Positions 55,391-64,000 of a stretch of 64,000 bases of DNA are shown piece by piece. The position numbers and the translations under genes are program-made. The DNA is from Mesodorylaimus sp. YZB2_4 (Eukaryota > Nematoda > Enoplea > Dorylaimida > Dorylaimidae). The stretch's first letter is position 1. Every line of letters starts with the position of its first letter. The stretch covers positions 1 to 64,000 of the forward strand of contig JASANH010000025.1 in assembly GCA_030248295.1 (NCBI GenBank), read 5' to 3'. Under the pieces are notes generated by a model, which saw only the letters and a list, made by a program, of their open reading frames with translations, made no database searches and was not told the DNA's origin.

Positions 55391-56215
55391 ATTTGCTTCA
55401 TCGGGCAGTGCACTCACAAATCAGTGTCCATAATATGTACTGAGCAGTTGCCTGTACAACAAATGAAAAGTCAAGACCTTAGAAAGTTAGTTACACCACT
55501 GGTCATGTCGGGTGAGGTCACAGTCAATGATTCCGTTCATATGGAAATGGTTTGCCAGCAGCTGAGACATATGGAAGAAAGGTATTTGGGAACAACTGGA
55601 GATCTTAGAAAGATGGCGCGAAGGCTCAAACTCACAAAGATTCAGATAAATGGTGCAGGGATCACTTTCCCTGATTTAATCGAAGCTAAGCGTTGGCCTC
55701 TGAATAGTCCCGATTTGAACCATTGGACTACTCAGTCAGTCTGGGAAGAATTCGCTTATGCAATGAACTGGGATCGCCCTAAAGTCCAAAGCAACTCTAA
55801 AGGCTGAATTAAAGCCTGCCGAAACGAATTCGTTTGGATATTGTGAAAAAAGTTGTGCCAGTTGGTACTTCGGCTATATCGCGTTTTAAAAACGAATGAT
55901 GAACAAAATGGCTAGCAAAATAGGTCAAACTGACTCGGAATCGAATGCTGAACACAATGGTATCAAATTTACCGCGATAACTTGCAGATTAAGGCTGGTA
56001 GAAGACGAAATATTAGCGGGTCATTCTTTATGGCGCTCGATATAGATGATGATACTTTATGTAGGATGTGCTAAGGGTGAACATAGAAAATTCGGTTCGG
56101 TTCGGTAGGTAGGTTCGGTTCGGTCGGCTCGGTCCGGTTCGGTTCGGGTTCGGTGAGATTTGAGAAAAAGTTCGGTAAGGTTCGGTTCGGTGCAAAAACC
56201 GTGTTTGGTCGATCC
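55045..56215. repeat. Inverted pair of (GAACC)n-type patches
   Basis: 55055-55120 reads CGAACCGAACCGAACCGG on the plus strand; 56090-56190 reads the opposite strand version (TTCGGTTCGGTTCGGT). Just outside or within, GCCAGCATCGACCGAACCAC (55032) and, on the other strand, GCCAGGATCGACCAAACACG (about 56215) also match in inverted orientation. Together they bracket 1.1 kb that includes the Tc1 fragment. Confidence 0.55.
55560..55900 (+). pseudogene. Tc1/mariner-like transposase, C-terminal fragment
   Basis: Reads INGAGITFPDLIEAKRWPLN then SPDLNHWTTQSVWEEFAYAM and NWDRPKV; a shifted frame continues KRIRLDIVKKVV. Known: QQDGAxxH, W-P-xSPDLNPLDYxVWxxL is the second Asp/third Asp region of Tc1/mariner transposases. 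Here the DNPLDY part is shifted to HWTTQSV by a frame error. Probably the same broad family as the HTH fragment at 30521, but a separate insertion. Confidence 0.65.
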
Positions 56216-57345
56216 TGGCTTATGCGTGCAATTCTTGCAGGTATTGAGGGGTGGTGGGAAAGGCGGTGGGCGATCAGGGCGCAAGCCAAATGCAAAGAAG
56301 GCGTATTGGCTTATTGGAATAAATTGATGGTGGCTGAACAAGTGATGGACCAGCGATTTCAATTTGATAATATTATCGCGTTGATACAGATTGATGTTAA
56401 GCTTGCTCACCGCCGCATGATCGTAAAATTTCTTGACAACCCCTTGCCATTGACGATTATAAAAGACGTCTAGCGGCTGGGTCGTCGCCGTGGCTCCAGG
56501 GGAAATCACCATTCTTTCAACCTCAACGCCTAACTCACGCAGGCTCTCGGAACTATCCTGCTGCTGTTGTCTACCCCAAGAGTCTAGAATCAGCAAGCGT
56601 TGCTCGTAACGATTTGGGACAAAACATTCGAGACGTAGGAGTCGATGTGACTGGTCTGGCATTTTCCAGACTGTGAGCAGCTGACGATCACATTTGATGG
56701 TCGAAAGTACGTCTCTTTTACCATTGGGCCCATCTTCCCGCCGACTTATTGGGTGACCAAAAATAAGGGCGACTGCAGCCGGCCAGTCAAGCTTAATGTG
56801 GGCATTATTGTGTGGGAGTGAGTCGTTTTGGCCATCGACTTGATAGCGATGGGTGTTGCATGTTCGCCCCTGAGTGAAAGCGTACCCCCACTGTAGTACT
56901 CGTATTGATAGCCACTTTGATCGGTGTTGAGCAGCATTCTTGGATCATACTGGCCCAATTTTCCCAACACTTGCTGTCGGAACACTGCTGCTGCTGTTTC
57001 GGTTTCGGCCGCCTTTTGTAACTTTGACGCTGCCCAGACTTTACTAACTTTTCTTGATACGACATCGTGCCGTCGTTGCCAATTGGAGACCCACCGACGG
57101 CTGACTGGCGATAATAAGCCGATAGTTGATGCTGCGTCCACTGCCTATTGTCGCAAGTCGTTTTCATGGACAGGCAGCATGTCGGTCCTTGCTCTCTCGA
57201 ACCGCTCCGTCACGATGGCGTCAACACGTTGCCACTTATCAGCCCTTGTACCGCTATTCGCCACTTGCTTCTTGAAGCGCGAAAATTGGGCCTCCAAAAG
57301 GACACGATATTGTTTTTTTACTGATGCATACGTCTTCCGCCTTGA
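56215..57345 (-). pseudogene. pogo/Tigger-like DDD transposase, inserted in relic B
   Basis: N-terminus from about 57345: RRKTYASVKKQYRVLLEAQF, then RADKWQRVDAIVTERFERAR, TAG in place of Trp (near 57147), NWQRRHDVVSRKVSKVWAAS (CENPB-type HTH), LLNTDQSGYQYEYY (first Asp), LSLRGEHATPIAIKSMAKTT and THSHTIMPTLSLTGRLQSPL. After a break near 56700: RLLILDSWGRQQQQ (second Asp) and ATATTQPLDVFYNRQW (third Asp). Known: TDQSG, LLDSW and QPLD are the triad of this pogo-related family. Nonsense and frame breaks make it dead as read. Its N-terminal region begins where the Polinton ATPase frame ends, so it inserted there. Confidence 0.8.
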
Positions 57346-57374
57346 ACCTTGGCCAGCGTACGCCCACGGCTAAA

Positions 57375-57742
57375 GAAAGGCTAGGAAATAAAAGCACGTA
57401 AGACGAGTTCTGAACGGCGTGTCTGAAGGCCACGGACTTGAAGTTGGTGGACCGAGCGCTTACTACGATGTCGCATCCGTTCAAAGATAGGTTGCAAGCT
57501 AGTTGCGTTAGGATCGATCGGTTCGTGCCCAATTCATCGAACATGTCATCTAGCCGTAGCAGGCCCGATTCTCGCGCCCAGTCGGGATTGGAACAGAAAT
57601 CGATTATGTATTTCTCATCGTAGGGGCTTATCGTGAATAGGATATTATTAGACCTGCAAAATTTTCTGATATCTTCGTAAATTTCTTGATTTTCGTGAGC
57701 CGTGATTAGCCCTATCCTCGTGTAGCGTTTCGTGAATGCGTT
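57375..57742 (-). pseudogene. Packaging ATPase (FtsK/HerA/A32-like), 3' part, relic B
   Basis: Open frame: RYTRIGLITAHENQEIYEDI, NILFTISPYDEKYIIDFCSN, GLLRLDDMFDE (Walker B, hydrophobics then DD), LACNLSLNGCDIVVSARSTN, AV-NSSYVLLFPS. Known: Polinton and virus packaging ATPases have hhhhDDL, then a 'xxRGxHHxxISVIxLxQN' strand-turn and 'xxYIVLFKxPRD'. The order and spacing fit. The P-loop (GxxGxGKT) should lie just upstream, but 57830-57742 shows PFVLLTRAIDD instead, in another frame. Role in capsid-forming relatives: pumping DNA into the shell. The end is cut by the pogo-like element. Confidence 0.6.
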
Positions 57743-57862
57743 AAGAGATGCATGATGGTGAATGCGTATGCGTATGCATCGTCGATGGCTCTAGTGAGAA
57801 GAACAAAAGGCCTTTCGATGAAAAAAGAATAGTTTACTGAGGCAAACAATGAAAAGAGTTTC

Positions 57863-58853
57863 TTAAAATTGCTCAACAGTGTAAGTAGGAGCGACCATCA
57901 AGGAGGCCGGCTTGCCGGGTGCTACAGTTAATATCTTATCAATCTGCGCGATGACTAGCATTACCGTGGCCTCGGGAAGCGGCTGACTAAATGAGACATT
58001 AACTGTGAGGACCGAGCCAGCCGGCGTGGCCGAGAGGACATTCTTGCATTCCAGGCCTGGATCCCGATCCAATCGGCCGATCCGCTTCAAAACAATTTAG
58101 ATTGATGGGGATGCCGTACTTAACACTGCGGCGGCACCAACCTCCTCTCTCGCTAAGATTGTATTAGGGCGTCGAGGCCTCGCGAAGGCCTTGTCTCAAG
58201 TTCAACATAAACAATTCGGGTTCTAAGAAGTGAAGGCACGACTCATCGCCCTGATTGGAGGAGGTCAATTGACGCTGTAGAAACTGGTCCCTACACTCGA
58301 AACTCAGCACGTGCGATTCGAGGTTAGTAACTTGGATCACCAATCCTTTACTCGGCGGCTTTATCTGGATGATTTGCTTAGGAGCGTAAGTGTACAGATC
58401 GAATTGTAGTCTCGTTAGGAAGGGGAAATAGGTTTCGGCCGCCAGCGGATAAAGCCTGAGCTTGTCGAGCAAGTCGACGACCAGGCTCGCCTCGTAAAAG
58501 GAGCACCTATCCTTCTCGGCCTGATCCTCGAAACTGTCCGGGTCGTCAGATTCCAGATACCAGAGCGCCGTATCGTTGCCCCTGAGCTGGGCTTCAGTCG
58601 ATAGGAAGGCAGCGGTCGTGATGTAATTTAAAAGACCGAGATTTATCGATGTGTAGCACTCGCGATCGTTGATCGACATGATGACCTTATTGAACATGCT
58701 ATTGACCGGGTTCGAGCATAGTCAGGCTGTGTCGTCCGGACCGAGATTCGACCCGTCCGTTTTGATGATTTTCAGTCGAACGCTCAAAAACACCTCGTTC
58801 GACAGGTGGCAATTGTTGCTGGCAGTATAGACGAAGCTGAGTTTTGTATCGGC
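57863..58853 (-). pseudogene. Double-jelly-roll major capsid protein, relic B
   Basis: From the acceptor at 58854: TKLSFVYTASNNCHLSNEVF, LSVRLKIIKTDGSNLGPDDT, TGA (58724-58722), CSNPVNSMFNKVIMSINDRE, CYTSINLGLLNYITTAAFLS, RGNDTALWYLESDDPDSFED, SLVVDLLDKLRLYPLAAETY, FPFLTRLQFDLYTYAP. Known Polinton capsid landmarks in the same order: KADGT, PVNNxLHSLFSQVDVxLN, YPYRAYIETLLNYG, LWYKD, VDLIGRLHxDLF. After stops near 58164, 58090-57863 gives LTVNVSFSQPLPEATVMLVI, the usual closing strands (LxLEIxFxxPLPxxVNVIVY). Much of the second jelly roll is deleted. Confidence 0.75.
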
Positions 58854-58911
58854 CTAAAATACAGGGGAGGTGAATCTAATGACCGACTAGCCTGTCATGA
58901 GGCAAAGGTAC

Positions 58912-59229
58912 TTACGGCGTTAATTGAAAAGGGGGATTCTGATTCGAGTTTACACGTATCAGGCGAGTTTCGCGAATGGCCGTATCAACGAGGGGTGGGT
59001 GAACGGGCTCAGGAAACATAAGGGGAGCTTCGTCGGGGGCTCGGCCATATTGTTTAACGTTTTCTCGCGAGGGGGCCTTCTTTTTACCATTCTTGGTTTT
59101 TTTCTTATTAGCTGGGTTTCTTCTAGCCCTCTTTGCTGCCTGCTTAGATGATGCTGACTTGTTCTTTTGACCCTTCTTCTTTCTGCGCCTTACTACTTTC
59201 TTCTGAATGGGGAGAGGAACAAGGCCCAC
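58912..59229 (-). pseudogene. Basic N-terminal exon of the capsid gene, relic B
   Basis: 106 codons. First half is lysine/arginine-rich (VVRRRKKKGQKNKSASSKQA, then RNPANKKKTKNGKKKAPSRE), second half ends PPLVDTAIRETRLIRVNSNQ. The frame's stop TAA is part of a perfect donor, GTAAGTACC, and an acceptor ATTTTAG lies 58 bases on at 58854. The TAIRETRLI segment has its match (TAVRESKLI) in front of the capsid block of relic A. The splice as read would be out of phase. DNA-binding or nuclear entry of the capsid are possible roles of the tail. Confidence 0.55.
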
Positions 59230-59420
59230 TTCTTGCTTCTGGTTCGCCGTTGCTTCTGGCGTCTGGGTCGCGGCGACTGGTAGGGTGCTTTTGACGGAGG
59301 GGACTGCTGGCTTGATTAGGATAAAGGTGATGGGCGAGGCGTACGCGATGAAACGACCGGGTACTCAGTTGACACCAAGGACATCAAAAAATACCAAGCA
59401 CACTGCCAGAGATGCGCAAT

Positions 59421-59693
59421 TTACTGGCTGACCACTGGTTCTAAATTTCCAAGACAATATTTTGATGAATGCTTGGCCAAGTAGAATACGAGGTTACAAA
59501 CAGGTGAGTTCTGGGCGATATCTGCCTGTCTTGGGTACCAACTGTCGGTGCTGCAACCGACACACAGCCGATAATGGGGGGCAAAGCCAGCACCAAACGG
59601 TATCGGCTGCGCCAAGTTGCAAGTCAGGTACAGCACACGCTCGTCCCGGTCGAGGCTAGTGACTGGGCCCAAAACAGATTTGACTAAATGCAC
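59421..59693 (-). pseudogene. Penton-like minor capsid protein, relic B
   Basis: 90 codons: VLGPVTSLDRDERVLYLTCN, LAQPIPFGAGFAPHYRLCVG, then divergence. The YLTCNLAQPIPFGAGFAP strand-turn fits the Y-C-D-L-P-VGD-APLLR motif of Polinton penton proteins and aligns with relic A's YLKCNLFQPVLFGA. The second half reads through sequence with no match, suggesting a frameshift or intron after about 59580. Confidence 0.5.
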
Positions 59694-59806
59694 AGTTCAC
59701 CTAGGCCCGATTCTTATAGGCGTTGCTAACTTCGCCTCAAATTGATTGCCGTCAAATTTCACTTCAGGCGACTTACTATCGAGCCAGACAATTTCGGCAC
59801 CGTTCA

Positions 59807-60877
59807 TCAGCTGACTTCGACCAAATCGTCAAAGCAATAAAATCCTTCCAACGGTTTTCCAAAGTGGTCGACGAGCTTTGCCACGGCAACACTGCTGCGA
59901 GGTATGGACACGGAACTAACAGTGAAAATTTCGGGAGAACTCACGCTGCCTTTATACCCTTTCCTGGATAAGTCATCATATCTCGCTCTTATCATAACTC
60001 GTGATCCTGGTGGGAATTTAGCTGGCACAATAGGGCGTGATTCAGCATTTTCGCGTTTCTCACGCGACACTTGCTCCTGATTAACCGAAGTGATGTCCCT
60101 TGGGGCTCGATTCCCCAATGACCTCATTCGAACGGAATTCAGGCCTTTCAACACCTCGTCTAGCAACTCTTGCGTTAGCTTCTTCGAATTTCGCTCTTTG
60201 AAAACTCGATAAAGCCGCGTCATCAGCCGCTTAAAACCATTTTCGGCCAGCGTGGCCTTGCTAGGATTCAGGGGGTTCCAAGCGCCTGGTTTTTCCTCGA
60301 AACTCCCATTCTCCTTCAGAGTCTGTAGAAAAGTGTCGTTCTCGTATTCCGTGACTAGAAGTTAACCGAGGATGTGGGGAGTAAAGACGGCTAGGAAAAA
60401 GCTACACACCGACCTGAGTCAGCCACTAGTTACAATTGCGGGAGGGAGACCAGCCTGATTGACGATATCTCGAAACGCCTGGCTCACGTTTTTCGCTTTA
60501 AGCGAGCTGACGAGACGGGCGAAGATCTGTCTGAAAAGACAGAAGTACTCTAGATGTAATACTGGAACAATTCACGCTTACCTGCTGAGGGCATCTACCA
60601 CCACAATAAAAAATTTATTCTGACTGCTTTTGATATCTTCTGGAATGACGGCAGAATCCATAAACCACTTCTCGTGTAAGCTATCGGCCTTTACTGGATC
60701 ACGCCTGAAGTAACGTTTCCTAATGGGTCTAAATTCAGTGTGGGAAGGCTTGGCGCTCAGGAAATTCTTAATCATCTTCTTCGTCACTTTGAGACCTTTT
60801 TTAGCCAGTCCATGTATGTAGTTCGTCAACGCGTGCGAATCCAGCATCCCCGCCCGCGTCCGAATATAATCGCTCAA
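59807..60877 (-). pseudogene. Polinton-type integrase, relic B
   Basis: Exon 1 (60877-60582): YIHGLAKKGLKVTKKMIKNF, then KPSHTEFRPIRKRYFRRDPV, KWFMDSA (first catalytic Asp region) and NKFFIVVVDALSR; donor GTAAGC. Exon 2 (60530 to about 60424): QIFARLVSSLKAKNVSQAF and LPPAIVTSG, where the second Asp is expected but not seen. Exon 3 (60354-59807): TEYENDTFLQTLKENGSFEE, ATLAENGFKRLMTRLYRVFK (catalytic Glu region), then an SH3/chromo-like end (FPPGSRVMIRA, RKGYKGSV, PEIFTVSSV, KPLEGFYCFDDLVEV). Known: this is the Polinton integrase architecture. Intron 1 matches relic A's position; the exon 2-3 join is unclear. Confidence 0.8.
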
Positions 60878-61085
60878 GTTTAGAAATGATATCCATTCGT
60901 ATGACCTGTATTGGAGCTAGTGAAATCAAAGATGAGTCAGTGTAGTTTGTACGATATTAAGTATCACCGGCGAGGTCTAGGGCATCAGCTGAAACACTTA
61001 TCAACGTGTTTTATTGTCTCCCGCACTCGTGAGCATAAGCCAGACGCGTATGGAGCTCACTCTATTATGGGCACTACTCACGCGT

Positions 61086-61358
61086 TCACTCTTTCATCTT
61101 CTGTTCAAAATAGTCATCGATCGCTTGAACGATTTTCGTTCTTGGAACACCGTTTTGACGCCCCCGAAACGCCAGCGCTGGAATGAGCAGCAAGATCTTG
61201 TCCTTGTCGAATTTCAATGTGTTCCAGCTTCCTACCTCTTTCACCAACGCTTTGCCTTCTTCGTCGAGATAAAGAGACCCTGTTCACGCTTCTTTCTGGT
61301 ACGCTAAGCGCTCAATCGCGACAGCAGGAGCTGTAGCACCATCACCGGCCCTCAAGCA
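61086..61358 (-). pseudogene. Unknown open frame upstream of integrase B
   Basis: Minus-strand frame reading ATAPAVAIERLAYQKEA, TGA (61286-61284), SLYLDEEGKALVKEV, WNTLKFDKDKILLLIPALAF and IVQAIDDYFEQKMKE then stop. Mixed alpha/beta look, acidic C-terminal helix. Not recognised. It abuts the integrase in the same orientation, so it is likely a further element gene. Confidence 0.4.
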
Positions 61359-61570
61359 AACTCAAGCAAATCAACCTCATGCTGTATGAGGATCACCTCT
61401 GGTAAGTCATAATTGAGTTCACAGCCATGATCGTCGATAATAAGCTGATATATCCTCCATGTGCATTTCGAGTGTGAAAGAAAAGTTTGAGAAAAATTAA
61501 AATCGAAGCAGTAATGGACTAGTGAGTTTCCTCCGCTGACTGCTCAGAAGAATTCACGACAGAATTATGC

Positions 61571-61820
61571 ATGGACGCTCATACAGATGAGGTAAGCCTT
61601 AGAGTACTAACTTTCCCTTGTCTGTATGTGTGCGTTGATTTATTTCAGATCTGTGCCATACATCGGCTATGCCGCCATTGCGATAAGTGGGTCCCGGCTT
61701 CGAAGTTAGGGAGTTCGCGTTGGAGAATGGTCGGTTTACGTTTTGCTGTCTCGAGACCAGTTTTTGTGCACGTGTCTTTTTTTTATCACGTACGTACACA
61801 TGGCAACTGAGCAAGATCGA
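61571..61820 (+). other. Spacer before the LINE, possible zinc-knuckle-like exon
   Basis: An acceptor-like TTTATTTCAG at about 61648 precedes ICAIHRLCRHCDKWVPASKL. The Cys/His pattern hints at a zinc-binding piece, possibly the end of the LINE's first ORF. Not defensible as a gene. Confidence 0.25.
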
Positions 61821-61844
61821 CAAAACTACCATATTTTTTGATTT

Positions 61845-62460
61845 GCAAACGTCAACAGTATTTTGGGAAAGATCGATGATGTTCGTGCTGAAATATTGTC
61901 TACAAATTACGACTTATTTGAAATTATCGAAACGAAAATAGATTTGTCAATTGACAACGAGGAATTATCTCTTGGTAACTATTGCATCTTCAGACGAGAC
62001 AGAAAGCGTGGTGGCGGGGGATTATTGTTATCCTCAAAGTCTAACATTCCTGTGGTTCTTCTGGAACACCACTCTCGCTATGGTATCTATAAAGGAGATC
62101 TAGAAACGCTGGCCGTTAAATTTGGACATGGCAATTCGTATGAAATTGTTCTGCTGGTCTATATGCCCCATCGGAGCGCCGAGGCTGTAAATGCATTAAC
62201 GAGATATATTCAAACCGCTTTTAAGAATAACCTCCATCGACTAGTCATTTTGGGGGATCTGAACGCGGACCTTCGTACTGCTTCCACAGCACGCCAAGCA
62301 TTACTACAGCTAATTGCATCGATTGATGGGATCCAAACGGTGATATCACCTACGCGCGGAACTTCGCTTTTGGACGTCTGTGTGCTTGGCGATCCGCATC
62401 GTCATATCGCTACAACCGTACTCCCTCCAATTTCTACGTCTGATCACTGCTCCGTATTGG
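61845..62460 (+). CDS. LINE ORF2, apurinic-like endonuclease domain
   Basis: FANVNSILGKIDDVRAEI at the start, FEIIETKI (E of the catalytic pair), RRDRKRGGGGLLLSSK, VLLVYMPHRSAEAV, VILGDLNADLRT (GDxN) and STSDHCSVLVQI (SDH). Known: N, E, Y/P, GDxN and SDH identify the LINE AP endonuclease. All are present, so the domain could be active. The frame opens with non-ATG codons at 61845-61863; the real start may be upstream. Confidence 0.85.
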
Positions 62461-64000
62461 TGCAAATCCATCGATTCTGTCATATACAAAGGAAAAACCC
62501 CCACAAAATCTGGTGTTTACGGCGCGTAGATTGGCAAACCGTCAACACCCAACTATCGAGTACCACTTGCCTCAGCACAGTGCTAGACGCCAATTCAGCG
62601 GACGCTGCGTGCGATGCCTTCATGGGCCACGTCACATCGACTAGTATAAACATCATACCTTGCTGTACCACGTCAGGGATTGCCCAGCACCTGTGGCTTA
62701 CGCGGGAAATTTTGCACCTAATTAAAGAGAGAAATTATGCCTACCGGAAGTGGAAGAGAACAGAAAATGACGCTGACTATTTTTGGTTCTGTAGACTACG
62801 ACGTCAAGTAAAGAAAGACGCACGAAAAGCAAAGCGACAAAGTGTAGAAGCTACTCTTGGATGCGCGAAATCTCCAAAAGAATTTTGGGCCGCCTTTCGT
62901 CGCTTTGAACCTCAAAATCGATCCATACCTCCATTGACTGACAAATTCGAAGTCATCCACTATGCATCGGCACAAAGAGCGGAGTTACTCCGAGAGTCAT
63001 TCGAGTCAAATTTCAATGATCTGCCGTCGACTTTTTACCATTGTCCTCCACCTGATCCTGATGACTACTTTGATCATTCAGTCACACGGTTTTTTGTCAA
63101 GAAGCAATTGTTGGCACTAAAAGCCGGGGCACCGGGAATAGACAGTCTTACTGCACCTATTTTGCGCAATATTGCCGACACCATCTGCCCTGCGCTAACT
63201 ACTTTGATCAATCGTTCACTTCATAAAGAGTCCTATCCATCAGCTTGGAAACCAGCAAAAGTGATCGCAATACCAAAACAAGGTGACCGAAATCAAGCGA
63301 AGAATTACCGACCGATTTCCTTGTTACCTGTTCTCTCAAAAATTATGGAACGACATGTTTTGCGGCTCCTCCAACCACAGTTGAAATTATCGGATCTGCA
63401 GTTTGGATTTCGTCTACGTTACTCGACAACAACAGCTGTTATCAACCTCACTCAAACCACCCATGATTGCTTAAATGGTAAGACATATCGCATAGTTGAA
63501 GGGGTTGTTTTTTGACTTAAGACGAGCCTTCGACAAAGTTCTACATCATCGTTTACTTCAAATTTTGGAATCATATCACAAAATCCCTGTGAAACTTTTG
63601 CGATGGCTTAAATCGTATTTGAGTGACAGGCAGCAAATTATTTCAATCGATGATTACGCTTCATCCATCTCTCCTGTGAAATCAGGGGTGCCCCAGGGAA
63701 CCGTACTAGCTCCTTCATTATGCACAGCAATGATTGACCCGCTTTTATAAACGCTTTCCCGGATTGCCTGCTTCAAGCTTTCGCTGACGATCTGGCCTTA
63801 CTGGTACCGTCAACGTCATTCGCTGATATTTCCGACCGATTGCAAGCTGCCGTCGCATTTGTTGTAGCTGGAATTAAAGATTTAGGCCTCGAATTGAATC
63901 CTGAAAAAACCCAGGGTATTCTTTTCCGACTAGGGCGACTGGCTCCAACGACTCCACGAGTCGCTGTTGATGGGCATAATTTGGTATTTATGGAATCGGT
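62461..64000 (+). CDS. LINE ORF2, linker and reverse transcriptase
   Basis: Linker: WLTREILHLIKERNYAYRKW and RRQVKKDARKAKRQ. RT: KAGAPGIDSLTAPILRNIAD, WKPAKVIAIPKQGDR, NYRPISLLPVLSKIMERHVL, LQFGFRLRYSTTTAVINLTQ, (break) FFDLRRAFDKVLHHRLL (first Asp), SGVPQGTVLAPSL, (break) AFADDLALLVPSTSFA (FADD box), then LNPEKTQGILFR. Known: this series is diagnostic of Jockey/CR1-group RTs. The sequence reaches the window end in the thumb region. Confidence 0.9.

Larger units (their letters stand above)
57250..61360 (-). mobile_element. Polinton/Maverick-like element, relic B
   Basis: Minus-strand order: unknown frame (61358-61086), integrase (60877-59807), minor capsid (59693-59421), basic tail plus major capsid (59229-57863), packaging ATPase (57742-57375). 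More complete and less damaged than relic A. Gene order and the integrase intron match relic A, but protein identity is modest, so the two are different lineages or old copies rather than a recent duplication. No polymerase, protease or terminal inverted repeats seen; the 3' side is overrun by the pogo-like element. As an endogenous virus-like element it is described only; nothing here is intact. Confidence 0.8.
61845..64000 (+). mobile_element. Jockey/CR1-like LINE running off the window end
   Basis: Endonuclease and reverse transcriptase in order on the plus strand; 3' end is outside. Two one-base frame breaks (near 63500 in TTGTTTTTTGAC, and near 63745) separate otherwise continuous coding sequence. 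Without them this would be an intact ORF2 in the part we see. It is the better preserved relative of the copy at 12.4-13.9 kb. Confidence 0.9.

Noticed and set aside
55060..56190. Telomere-like repeat from (GGTTC)n patches
   Set aside because: Short, degenerate and internal; no run of a telomeric hexamer or pentamer.
57142..57373. Plus-strand frame at 56924-57373 as a gene
   Set aside because: It overlaps the pogo-like transposase on the other strand, which carries the recognisable motifs.
4850..58724. Alternative genetic code with TGA as tryptophan
   Set aside because: One TGA falls at an expected Trp, but other in-frame TGA and TAG codons do not, and TGA properly ends the CtIP frame.

Overview
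This window reads as a transposon-dense stretch of an animal nuclear genome, most likely an invertebrate; I cannot name the species. Reasons: spliceosomal introns with GT/AG borders, a BEL/Pao element (a retrotransposon group known from animals), a CtIP/RBBP8-type C-terminal domain, a FMRFamide-receptor-like GPCR remnant, and no bacterial operon structure. Nearly all coding sequence belongs to mobile elements in various states of decay.

Layout. 0-2.4 kb: BEL/Pao polyprotein tail, then a broken hAT transposase. 4.5-6.0 kb (minus): two-exon secreted tectonin-repeat protein with a frameshift and a nonsense codon. 7.4-12.3 kb: direct repeats, an LTR, a PIF/Harbinger transposase fragment, an RTE-type LINE relic and a tRNA-like SINE. 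12.4-13.9 kb (minus): Jockey/CR1-like LINE. 18.4-19.6 kb: tail and LTR of an LTR retrotransposon. 20.1-25.5 kb (minus): nearly complete L1/Tx1-like LINE; a second relative lies at 44.87-47.77 kb and a 3' fragment at 26.2-26.6 kb. 26.9-30.3 kb: TIR-bounded element with a nested 521-bp MITE, flanked by Tc1-like ends. 34.6-35.3 kb: decayed GPCR. 35.4-38.0 kb: Ty3/Gypsy pol. 38.7-39.2 kb (minus): unknown ORF with an AT-hook. 40-42.4 kb: duplicated non-coding blocks and a perfect palindrome. 61.1-64 kb: a second Jockey/CR1-like LINE running off the end.

The most interesting part is 48-61 kb. Two co-oriented relics (A, 48.1-51.2 kb; B, 57.25-61.4 kb, both minus strand) carry the same gene order: a retrovirus-like integrase with a spliceosomal intron at the same place, a penton-like minor capsid protein, and a double-jelly-roll-type major capsid protein preceded by a lysine-rich tail. 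B also keeps part of a packaging ATPase. This is the gene set of Polinton/Maverick elements (relatives of adintoviruses). Both copies are broken. A pogo-like DNA transposon has landed at the end of the ATPase in B. Between the two relics sit a 1.36-kb TIR element containing a 20-bp satellite, and a CtIP-like DNA-end-resection gene with a different 20-bp GATC-rich satellite just upstream of its first well-supported part.

Caveats: all calls come from reading motifs by eye. Several frame breaks fall on homopolymer runs and one 170-bp poly-G/C tract looks artefactual, so some breaks may be assembly errors rather than real decay.
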